Below, piece by piece: positions 6,752 through 13,556 of a stretch of 17,072 nucleotides of DNA (its first letter is position 1; each line of letters begins with the position of its first letter). The DNA comes from an uncultured Aquimonas sp. (GTDB lineage Bacteria; Pseudomonadota; Gammaproteobacteria; Xanthomonadales; Xanthomonadaceae). The position numbers and the translations under genes were made by a program. The stretch spans positions 1 to 17,072 of the forward strand of contig CAMLOR010000054.1 in NCBI GenBank assembly GCA_946481615.1. The letters run 5' to 3'. The notes under the pieces are model-generated. The model ran no database searches, had not been told where the DNA came from, and worked only from the letters and a program-made list of their open reading frames with translations.

Positions 6752-9175
6752 TCAGCCTTGGCCCGGTGCGTTGCCGCGGCCGGCGAACGATTTGAGCGCG
6801 CCCACGATGGCGTTCCAGGCGCGGTCGATCATGGATTCGTTTTCCGCCTGCACCACGCGCAGGTTGCCGCGGTGCATCTCGCGCGCCAGCCAGTTGAGCG
6901 AGTATTCGCCCACGCGCTGGCCGCGGTGGTTCACGAACAGGCAGTGGCCGGTGACGGTGCTGTACCACGACAGGCGGCGGCGCGCGACGTCGCCCTGCTG
7001 GTTGGTGACGAATTCGAACCAGGTGCCGAAGGGCAGATGGCGGATCTGTTCGTAACAGGCCTTCTCGCCCGCCGCGAGCGGGGCGGATTTCTCGGCGCCG
7101 GCCGCGGTGTCGAGGTTCTGGCCCAGGCGCGTGCGCGATTTGAGCCGCATTGCAAGCTCGGTGCGCGAGGCCGGATCGTCGTCCTCTTCCTCGTGCGCGG
7201 CCGAGAGCAGGCGGTGCGAAATGGCTTGCGCGTCGTTGGCGTGGTAGCCGACCTGCTGCAGGGCTTCTTCGATCTCGGCCTGGAGCGCGGGCACCTCGGA
7301 GGCGGGAATCGGCGAGGCGCCGCCTTCGTGCCGGGCGGCACCGGCTTCGATCAGGCGCTCGGCGATGCGCAGCTGGTGGCGGAAGGCCGGCGAATCGTCG
7401 CCGCCGCGCAGCATCGAGAGCGCGAGCACGTCGGCCCAGGCCTGCGCCAGCAGCGTGTGCAGGAACTTCGGCACGTGCTTGCCGGCCAGCAGCACGTCGA
7501 TGGCCTCGGCCGCGCGCAGGCGCGCGAGCTCGAGTTTCTCCTTGCCGCGCGCGGCTTCCACGTGGCGGCGCTCGGCCACTTCGGCCTTGCGCGCCTGCGT
7601 CTGCATGTGGCTCGAAAGATCGCCGAGCAGGGCGTCGAACAGCGAGAGATCGCCGTCGAACTCGCGCGTCACGCGGTCGACCAGCAGGTGCATCTTGTCG
7701 ACCAGGGCGCGGTCGGCTTCGTCGTCGCTGGTCCAGTACTGGCCGCTTTCGGCGATGGTGTTGAGCATCTGCCGCGCGGGATGCTGCTTGCGCGTGAAGA
7801 AGCCCTTGTCGTCGAGCGCCACGCGCAGCAGCGGCACCTGCAGCTTGGTGAGCAGGGCGGCGGCGGGGCTGTTGGGCCGCACGTCCTTCATGATGTGGTC
7901 GAACAGCATGCCGACCAGATCGATGGTGTCGCCCTGTTCCTCGGGCAGCGCGGGCGCCAGGCCCTCGGGCGTCATGCGGCGCAGCTGTGCCAGCATGTCC
8001 TGCTTCAGATGCGTGACCGAGCGCGACTGGGCCTGGCCGTCGATCATCACCGGGGCGGCCGGCCGATTCTGCAGCGTGCCCAGCACTTGCTGCACTTCCT
8101 GCGGGCTCACCACGTGCAGGGGCGCGGCGTGCTTGGCGGGTTTCTCGTTGCCCAGCTTGCCCAGCAGCGAGCGGCGGCCGGCCAGCAGCTGGCGCAGCAC
8201 GTCGAACATCTCGCTGTCGGCCTGCGTCTGCGCGCTCGGCCCTTCGGCGGTGCCGGGCCAGGCGGTGAATGGACGCGGTCCCGACGCGGCGGCAGCCTGG
8301 CGCGCCGAGGGCGCGGCGGGCGCCGTGGCACCGTGGGCCGGAGGCGTTTCGAGCCCGCCCGTGCGGGCCGCCGGCACCTGTGCCACCGCGCCACCGAGCG
8401 TGGTGTCGCGCCCGGTGCGCTCCTCGTGGCCCTTGGCCGCGCGCTCGGCGGTCTGGGTGTCGACGCGCTTGGCGCGCACCGGCACGTAGGTGAGATAGGG
8501 CAGCACGCGCTGGCGGATGAGATAGGTGTTCAGGGCCTCGTACAGCGGGCCGATGAACTGCATCACGGTGCGGTCGAACTGCCGGTAGAGCTGCTGCTTG
8601 TGTTCGATGCCTAGGTCGAGCGTGGCGGCCGCTTCGCGCAGCACGCGGCACAGGGCGTGCGGGCCCACCGGCAGCGATTCGGCGTCGAAGGCCGGGCGTC
8701 CGGCGATCACGCCGAAGCGCTGGCCGAGCAGGAACAGCGGCAGACTGTTGCGGATCTCGGCGCGCCCTGCGATCTCGTTGACGATGATGCTCTCGTCCAT
8801 CACCGCGTCTTCCACGAGCGAAAGCTCGTGGCGCGCCAGCACGACCTCGGGCTTGCGCGGCGGATCCTTGATCGCGGCCAGCTCGGCCTCCAGGCCCAGC
8901 AGGAAGCGCGGGATCACGTCGGCGCGCCCGCGCTTGACCTCGCGCAGGGCCACGAAGCAGTTGGACTGCAGCTCGTTGCTCTTGGCCTGCTCGGCGAGCT
9001 TGAACAGCTGCTGCTCGAGTTCGTTCATCGCGGTGACGAGCCCGCGATCGAGCTCGTCGGCCACGTAGTCGAGGATGCCTTCCAGCAATGCCCGCACGCG
9101 CCGCGGGAAGGCGCGCTGGGCGAGCGAGGGGCGTGGGCCGCCGCCGGCGCTCGGATGTGTTGCCGGGCCTTGCAT
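6752..9175 (-). CDS. DUF1631-family protein
   Basis: An 807-residue protein of the DUF1631 family, found in many beta- and gammaproteobacteria and sometimes mislabelled thymidine phosphorylase. I see no signal peptide or membrane helix. Residues 15-245 are mostly helical, with blocks such as ALLEGILDYVADELDRGL and FDRTVMQFIGPLYEALNTYL. Residues about 255-325 are an Ala/Pro/Gly-rich linker, likely disordered. A long helical middle follows, with a charged coiled-coil segment (HMQTQARKAEVAERRHVEAA onward). The C-terminus (about residues 710-790) reads LPFGTWFEFVTNQQGDVARR, then LSWYS, LFVNHRGQRV and LNWLAREM. This beta-rich block looks like a divergent PilZ-type barrel but lacks an obvious RxxxR...NxSxxG pair. 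The start has AGGGGAA eight bases upstream. The biochemical role is unknown; linkage to the PilZ gene hints at cyclic-di-GMP signalling. Confidence 0.88.
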   Translation of the reverse strand: MQGPATHPSAGGGPRPSLAQRAFPRRVRALLEGILDYVADELDRGLVTAMNELEQQLFKLAEQAKSNELQSNCFVALREVKRGRADVIPRFLLGLEAELAAIKDPPRKPEVVLARHELSLVEDAVMDESIIVNEIAGRAEIRNSLPLFLLGQRFGVIAGRPAFDAESLPVGPHALCRVLREAAATLDLGIEHKQQLYRQFDRTVMQFIGPLYEALNTYLIRQRVLPYLTYVPVRAKRVDTQTAERAAKGHEERTGRDTTLGGAVAQVPAARTGGLETPPAHGATAPAAPSARQAAAASGPRPFTAWPGTAEGPSAQTQADSEMFDVLRQLLAGRRSLLGKLGNEKPAKHAAPLHVVSPQEVQQVLGTLQNRPAAPVMIDGQAQSRSVTHLKQDMLAQLRRMTPEGLAPALPEEQGDTIDLVGMLFDHIMKDVRPNSPAAALLTKLQVPLLRVALDDKGFFTRKQHPARQMLNTIAESGQYWTSDDEADRALVDKMHLLVDRVTREFDGDLSLFDALLGDLSSHMQTQARKAEVAERRHVEAARGKEKLELARLRAAEAIDVLLAGKHVPKFLHTLLAQAWADVLALSMLRGGDDSPAFRHQLRIAERLIEAGAARHEGGASPIPASEVPALQAEIEEALQQVGYHANDAQAISHRLLSAAHEEEDDDPASRTELAMRLKSRTRLGQNLDTAAGAEKSAPLAAGEKACYEQIRHLPFGTWFEFVTNQQGDVARRRLSWYSTVTGHCLFVNHRGQRVGEYSLNWLAREMHRGNLRVVQAENESMIDRAWNAIVGALKSFAGRGNAPGQG

Positions 9176-9248
9176 GTCAAGAATTCCCCTGGGCGCAACG
9201 GTCCGATTCTATGTCACGGATCGGGATGCGCCTAGGGTGATTCCGGGT

Positions 9249-11057
9249 CTAGCGCGGCACGCCCCAGCGCAGGGTCGCGAGCGCCGTCATGCCGGCCGTG
9301 TTGTAGCCACGCAGCAGCGAATAATCGCGGTCGAGCAGGTTTTCGACCCGGCCGTCCAGCCACCAGCCGCCGCCCAGCGGCAGGCTGCCGCGCAGCGAGA
9401 GCAGGCCGTAGCCCGGCAGATCGCCGCCGAACTCGGGGCGCGAGGACGCAGCGAAACCCTCCAGCCCGAGACGCGCGCCGTTGCCGAACAGGCGCTCGAC
9501 GGTGGCGCCGCCCTTGCGCGGGGCGCGCCGCAGCAGATCGGCGCCGGTGTCGCGGTCCTCGGCGTCCTGCCAGGTGGCGTGCGCCGACAGCGCCCAGCCC
9601 TCCAGCTCCCAGCGGCCTTCGGCTTCCAGCCCCTGCAGGCGGGCGCGCCTGATGTTGATGGCCTGGAAGGTGTCGCCGCCGCTGAAATCGACCAGGTTGG
9701 TGAGGCGGTCGTGCCAGGCGCGCAGGTCGAGCGTGGCGGGGCCCGAACCCAGGCGCAGGCCGGCCTCGAGGTTCTTCGACTGCTCCGGCTCGAGCCCGGG
9801 ATTGCCCGCGAACAGGCCGCCGAAACCGGGCGAGTAGAGTTCGTTCAGCGTCGGAGCGCGGAACCCTTCGCCGTACGACAGGGTGCTGCGCACGCCGTCG
9901 GACAGCTGCCAGCCCCAGGCCGCCGCGAAGGTGCTTTCGCCGCCGAACGTGCTGCTGTCGTCGTAACGCGCGGAAGCTTCGAAGTCATGCGCGCCCAGCC
10001 CATGGCGCAGCGCGCCGAACACGGCCGAGTTGTGGCGGCGCGCGTCGTAGACCGGCGTGCCGGAGAAGGTGTCGAGGTTCTCGCCGCGCTCGCGCACGTA
10101 GGCCAGGCCGAACAGCAGCTCGCTGCGCTCGCGCAGTTGCAGCGCGTGGTTCCAGTCGGCCTGCTCGCGCGAGGTGTCGTAGCGTGAGAAGAAGGCCGGC
10201 GTGTCGATCGAATCGCGCACCGCGGCGATCTGCGCGTGCTGCGTCCAGCGCTCGGACAGCGTGCCGTCGAGCACCAGCGAATACTGCGACTGCACGGTCG
10301 CCGATTCGCCCTGGTCGAATTCGATGTCGTTGTCGCGGCGCGAGGCCATCGCGGCGAGGCGATGCTCGTCGCCCAGCACCAGATCCCCGTGCAGCAAGGC
10401 GTTGCGGTGCACGAAGCCGTCGTCGTCCGGATCGAAGGCGAAGCCTTCCGGGTTCTGCGAATTGGTGCCGCGCGAATCGGTCCAGCCCACGCGCGCGCCG
10501 AAGCCGCCGCGTTCGTCGCGCGTGCCGGCGCCGGCCTGCACGCCGTAGGTGTCGTGGTTGCCCGCGCTCACCGCCCCGTCGAATCCTTCGGCACGGCGCG
10601 TGAACAGCTGGATCACGCCACCCAATGCGTCCGAACCCCAGAGCGCGGCGCGCGGCCCGCGCACCACTTCGATGCGCTCGATCTGGTCGAGCGAAACCTG
10701 TTCCCAGGCGAAGGCGCCGGTGCCAACGGCCGACACGCGCACGCCGTCGATCAGCACCAGCACGTGACTGGAATTGGCGCCGCGCAGGAATACGCTGGTC
10801 TGCTGCGCGAGACCGCCGCTGCGCGCGATGTCGAGGCCGGGCACCTGGCGCAGCAGATCGACGAGATCGTTGCTGCCGCTGGCCTCGATGTCGGCGCGCG
10901 TGAAGACGCTGACGGCGGCCAGCGTGTCGTCGACGGTGGATGCCGTGCGGTTGGCCGTGACGACGACTTCAGGCTGCTCGCGCGCGGCCTGCGCCGAGGC
11001 GGAAAGGGACACGCCGACGCCGAGCGCCAGCAGGGAAAGAGGAAGAACGCGTTGCAT
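9249..11057 (-). CDS. btuB: TonB-dependent vitamin B12 receptor
   Basis: A 602-residue outer-membrane TonB-dependent receptor. A signal peptide (1-24, cut near SAQA) is followed by a TonB box, PEVVVTA (29-35), and a plug domain (about 40-155) with DLLRQVPGLDI, VFLRGANSSHVLVLIDG and ERIEVVRGPRAALWGSDALGG. A 22-strand barrel follows, with the family signature VENLLDRDY near the end. The cobalamin assignment rests on the cobalamin riboswitch directly upstream as well as on its BtuB-like length. The ATG at 11057 has GGAGA five bases upstream. The open frame extends farther upstream, but that part would be encoded in the riboswitch and would spoil the signal peptide. The last residues are ATLRWGVPR, so the terminal aromatic residue typical of outer-membrane barrels is missing. 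No B12 ABC transporter genes are nearby. Confidence 0.93.
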   Translation of the reverse strand: MQRVLPLSLLALGVGVSLSASAQAAREQPEVVVTANRTASTVDDTLAAVSVFTRADIEASGSNDLVDLLRQVPGLDIARSGGLAQQTSVFLRGANSSHVLVLIDGVRVSAVGTGAFAWEQVSLDQIERIEVVRGPRAALWGSDALGGVIQLFTRRAEGFDGAVSAGNHDTYGVQAGAGTRDERGGFGARVGWTDSRGTNSQNPEGFAFDPDDDGFVHRNALLHGDLVLGDEHRLAAMASRRDNDIEFDQGESATVQSQYSLVLDGTLSERWTQHAQIAAVRDSIDTPAFFSRYDTSREQADWNHALQLRERSELLFGLAYVRERGENLDTFSGTPVYDARRHNSAVFGALRHGLGAHDFEASARYDDSSTFGGESTFAAAWGWQLSDGVRSTLSYGEGFRAPTLNELYSPGFGGLFAGNPGLEPEQSKNLEAGLRLGSGPATLDLRAWHDRLTNLVDFSGGDTFQAINIRRARLQGLEAEGRWELEGWALSAHATWQDAEDRDTGADLLRRAPRKGGATVERLFGNGARLGLEGFAASSRPEFGGDLPGYGLLSLRGSLPLGGGWWLDGRVENLLDRDYSLLRGYNTAGMTALATLRWGVPR

Positions 11058-11179
11058 GAAAGTCTCCGAAGAACGCACACCCGCGGAATGACGCGGACGG
11101 CAGGAGACGGACGGACGCACCGCGCGGCGGCACGCACGCCACGCCGCCCACCGCGACGCGCCGCTGCGCAACTTGAAGT

Positions 11180-11340
11180 CGCGCGCCACAGGCCGGTCTC
11201 CGGGCTGGCAGGGTCGGCTCTCGCGAACCGGTGTCCACCGCCTTCCCGGAGTCGATCTCCAGTGGCCGTGGCGGACTACGCCTGCTTACCGTTGCGGGGG
11301 CAGCGCCGGATTCGCACCGGCTTCCCGAGCACCTGAAAGC
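11180..11340 (-). promoter_or_regulatory. Cobalamin (adenosylcobalamin-type) riboswitch
   Basis: Read on the minus strand, the leader of btuB shows the conserved core in order. GGGAAGCCGGTGCGAATCCG is followed by CGCTG and GCCCCCGCAACGGTAAGC (11281-11321 region), then CACTG, GGGAAGG, GCGAGAGCC, and the B12 box AGCCCGGAGACCGGCC at 11206-11191. About 120 bases separate it from the ATG, with no clear terminator between. Control of translation is more likely than termination, but not shown. B12 excess is expected to shut down receptor synthesis. Confidence 0.96.
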
Positions 11341-11346
11341 GGCGCG

Positions 11347-11375
11347 GAGTGTAAAGGCGCGGCGGCGCGCTGTCG
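11347..11375 (-). promoter_or_regulatory. Sigma70-type promoter of the riboswitch-btuB unit
   Basis: On the minus strand TCGACA (11375-11370) and TACACT (11352-11347) are separated by exactly 17 bases. They match the -35 consensus at 5 of 6 and the -10 at 4 of 6. The predicted start near 11340 is just where the cobalamin riboswitch begins. The promoter lies directly after the CPXCG gene, so btuB need not depend on hemW transcription. Confidence 0.7.
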
Positions 11376-11397
11376 ATGTCGCCGCGTCGCGCGCGGG

Positions 11398-11583
11398 TCA
11401 GTCGTCGCGTTCCGCGTCGAGGCGGCGCAGGTTGCCTTCGTCGTCGGCATCCAGCCGGAACGCGATCGGCCGGCAGCAGACCGGGCAATCCTCGATGTAT
11501 TCGGCGTCGCCGGCGGAAGCGTCGGCGATCGCTTCGAAGCGCTCGCCGCAATAGGGGCAGCGCAGCACGATGGAGTCCGGCAT
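11398..11583 (-). CDS. CPXCG-motif cysteine-rich small protein
   Basis: A 61-residue protein of the CPXCG cysteine-rich family. CPYCG (C9, C12) near the start and CPVCC (C33, C36, C37) form a probable four-cysteine zinc-ribbon-like metal site. The rest is acidic (DADDEGNLRRLDAERDD). The function of the family is not known. Its ATG overlaps the hemW stop by one base (TGATG), pointing to translational coupling with hemW. The stop lies about 20 bases before the -35 box of the btuB promoter. Confidence 0.9.
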   Translation of the reverse strand: MPDSIVLRCPYCGERFEAIADASAGDAEYIEDCPVCCRPIAFRLDADDEGNLRRLDAERDD

Positions 11584-12734
11584 CAGAGGAAGGCTCCCAT
11601 CACGTCGTTGAGGAAGCGGCGGCCGAAGTCGGTGGGGCGGATGCGCTCGCCGTCGCGTTCGAGCCACTCCTTCGCCAGGCATTCGGACAATCGCGGTTCG
11701 AGCGCCTCGCGCGACAGGCCGGTGCGCGCTTCGAACAGCGGCAGGTCGAAGCCTTCGTTGAGACGCAGCGCGTTGAGCATGAACTCGAACGGACGTTGTG
11801 CGGGCGCGGTCCAGTCGTCGCCGCCGATGCGCGCGTCGCTGCCGGCCTTCGCGAGGTAGTCGCGCGGCTGCTTCACCTTCCACCGCCGCAGGATGCCGCG
11901 CTCGTCGGAAGGCACGGTGAGCTTGCCGTGCGCGCCGGCGCCGATGCCGAGGTAGTCGCCGAACTTCCAGTAGTTGAGGTTGTGCGCGCACTGCCGTGCG
12001 GGCCGGGCGTAGGCCGAAACCTCGTACTGCGCGTAGCCGTGCGACGCCATCAGCGCCTGGCAGTGCTCCTGCATGTCCCAGGCGATGTCGTCTTCGGGAA
12101 TGCCCGGCGGCGGTTTCGCCGCGAACACCGTGTTGGGTTCGAGCGTGAGCTGGTAGTGGCTCAGGTGCGCGGGCTGCAGCGCGACGGCGCGTTCGACGTC
12201 GTGCAGCGCCATCGCCAGGGTCTGGCCGGGCAGCGCGTACATCAGGTCGAGGTTGAAATTGTCGAAGCCGGCGTCCTGCGCCATCTTCACCGCGGTGTCG
12301 GCCTGCGCGCTGTCGTGGATGCGCCCGAGGCGCGCCAGGCAGCCATCGTCGAAGCTCTGGATGCCGAAGCTGATGCGGTTCACGCCGGCGCGCCGGTAGG
12401 CCTCGAAACGATCGAACTCGGCCGTGCCCGGATTGGTTTCGAGCGTCACCTCCAGCCCCGGACGGAACGACAGCCGCGCCGCGGCGCCGTCGAGGATGGC
12501 GGCGATCGAATCGGCCGAGAACAGGCTGGGCGTGCCGCCGCCGAAGAACACGCTGGTGACGGTTCGGCCCCAGGCCAGCGGCAGATCCTGCTCGAGATCG
12601 GCCAGCAGCGCTGCCACGTACTCGCGCTGCGGCAGCGCTTCGGGGCGGTTGTGCGAATTGAAATCGCAGTAGGGGCATTTCTTCACGCACCACGGGATGT
12701 GGACGTAGAGCGCGAGCGGCGGCAGGGAAAGCAT
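11583..12734 (-). CDS. hemW: Radical SAM heme chaperone HemW
   Basis: A 383-residue radical SAM protein, cytoplasmic, that binds heme and hands it to respiratory proteins. Older annotation calls it oxygen-independent coproporphyrinogen oxidase HemN. The cluster motif is C16-VKK-C20-PY-C23, without the fourth cysteine of true HemN (CxxxCxxCxC), which favours HemW. The GGGTPS motif (65-70) for SAM binding, the ETNPGT block, and the HemW heme-binding block HNLNYWKFGDYLGIGAGAHG (251-270) are all present, as is the C-terminal HemN-type winged-helix region ending GRRFLNDVMGAFL. Length is normal. It is divergent from the sigma-factor gene with 72 bases between starts, and is followed by the CPXCG gene with a one-base overlap. 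No good Shine-Dalgarno is visible before the ATG. Confidence 0.95.
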   Translation of the reverse strand: MLSLPPLALYVHIPWCVKKCPYCDFNSHNRPEALPQREYVAALLADLEQDLPLAWGRTVTSVFFGGGTPSLFSADSIAAILDGAAARLSFRPGLEVTLETNPGTAEFDRFEAYRRAGVNRISFGIQSFDDGCLARLGRIHDSAQADTAVKMAQDAGFDNFNLDLMYALPGQTLAMALHDVERAVALQPAHLSHYQLTLEPNTVFAAKPPPGIPEDDIAWDMQEHCQALMASHGYAQYEVSAYARPARQCAHNLNYWKFGDYLGIGAGAHGKLTVPSDERGILRRWKVKQPRDYLAKAGSDARIGGDDWTAPAQRPFEFMLNALRLNEGFDLPLFEARTGLSREALEPRLSECLAKEWLERDGERIRPTDFGRRFLNDVMGAFL

Positions 12735-12806
12735 GCGTGCAGTTTACGGCCAGGGCCGCCGGCGCCGCGCTAGGATGAGGGCCGGTTTCTTCTTGCAGGC
12801 AGCGGG

Positions 12807-13502
12807 TTGACGCGCTTTACGACGACGCGATGGTCGCTGGTGCGGCGCGCAGGAACGCCCGGTGCGCCGGGGCGCGCAGCGCTGGCCGAGCTCGTCGCGC
12901 TCTACGAGCCGGCGATCCGCGCCCAGCTGGCGCGCTGGCGCGTACCGGGCACCGAGCGCGACGATCTCTACCAGGAATTCATCGCGCGCCTGCTCGAAGA
13001 CGGCGCGATCGGCCGCGCGGACGCCGCGCGCGGCGCTTTCCGCACCTGGCTCGCGACCGCGCTGCACCGTTTCGCGGCCAAGGCCCTGCGCGCCGCGACC
13101 GCGGACAAGCGCGGCGGCTGCGCCTGGCACGAGAACGACGAAGCCCTGGCCTTGCTGGAGGCGCCGACGGACGGCCCCGACCGGCATTTCGACGCCGAAT
13201 GGGCCCGGCTGTTGCTGACGCGCGCCGCCGCCGCGTTGCGGGGCGAAGCCGAGGCGCGCGGCAAGGCCGCGCTGTTCGACGCGCTCGAGCCCTGGCTGGT
13301 GGAGGATGCGCCGCGCGACGCCTACGTCGAGATCGCGCGGCGTTTCGGCAGCAATCCGAACGCGATCGGCGTGGCCGTGCACCGCTTGCGCGCGCGCTTC
13401 CGCCAGCTGGTGCGCGAGCGGGTGCTCGATACCGTCGAGGACGAGGCCGCGCTCGAACGCGAGCTGGCCTTGCTGCGGGAAGCGTTGCATGGCGCCCCGT
13501 AA
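12807..13502 (+). CDS. ECF-type RNA polymerase sigma factor
   Basis: A 231-residue sigma70-like factor of the extracytoplasmic-function class. Residues 1-13 carry the TTRWSLV signature of the ECF branch common in genomes rich in Ser/Thr kinases. Region 2 spans about 27-100 with RDDLYQEFIARLLEDG (core-binding segment 2.2), GAFRTWLATALHRFAAKALR and KRGG. A variable linker (110-130) follows. Region 4 is about 135-205, with a helix-turn-helix in DAYVEIARRFGSNPNAIGVA and basic HRLRARFRQLVRERV. The start must be TTG 12807, since no ATG or GTG lies upstream in frame and the family normally begins only a few residues before TRWSLV. It is followed after 54 bases by a Ser/Thr kinase on the same strand. 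No anti-sigma gene is present, so the kinase is the likely regulator; this is inference. Confidence 0.9.
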   Translation: MTRFTTTRWSLVRRAGTPGAPGRAALAELVALYEPAIRAQLARWRVPGTERDDLYQEFIARLLEDGAIGRADAARGAFRTWLATALHRFAAKALRAATADKRGGCAWHENDEALALLEAPTDGPDRHFDAEWARLLLTRAAAALRGEAEARGKAALFDALEPWLVEDAPRDAYVEIARRFGSNPNAIGVAVHRLRARFRQLVRERVLDTVEDEAALERELALLREALHGAP

Positions 13503-13556
13503 GCGATCGCGCGGGGCCGGTAACAACCCCGGTCGGACCCCCACGAGAACGACCCG

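Noticed and set aside
5331..8651. A 1106-codon open frame on the minus strand that could be read as a giant ApbE fusion.
   Set aside because: Only its last 351 codons look like a protein (ApbE with lipoprotein signal). Upstream it is an Arg/Ala-rich shadow of the DUF1631 and PilZ genes, and the PilZ stop/ApbE start overlap gives a normal start.
9203..9224. Inverted repeat CCGAT/ATCGG between btuB and the DUF1631 gene as a terminator.
   Set aside because: Five-base stem with a 12-base loop and no T-run; too weak to call.
11058..11189. An in-frame 44-codon N-terminal extension of BtuB.
   Set aside because: It would begin in the riboswitch and put a basic non-signal stretch before the signal peptide; ATG 11057 has a good ribosome-binding site.
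11583..12734. Oxygen-independent coproporphyrinogen III oxidase (HemN).
   Set aside because: The cluster motif has three cysteines without the extra HemN cysteine, and the HNLNYW block and length fit HemW.
12743..12776. TTTACG and TAGGAT as a promoter for the sigma-factor gene.
   Set aside because: Spacing is 22 bases, too long for a sigma70 promoter. The TAGGAT may still be a -10 element but lacks support.
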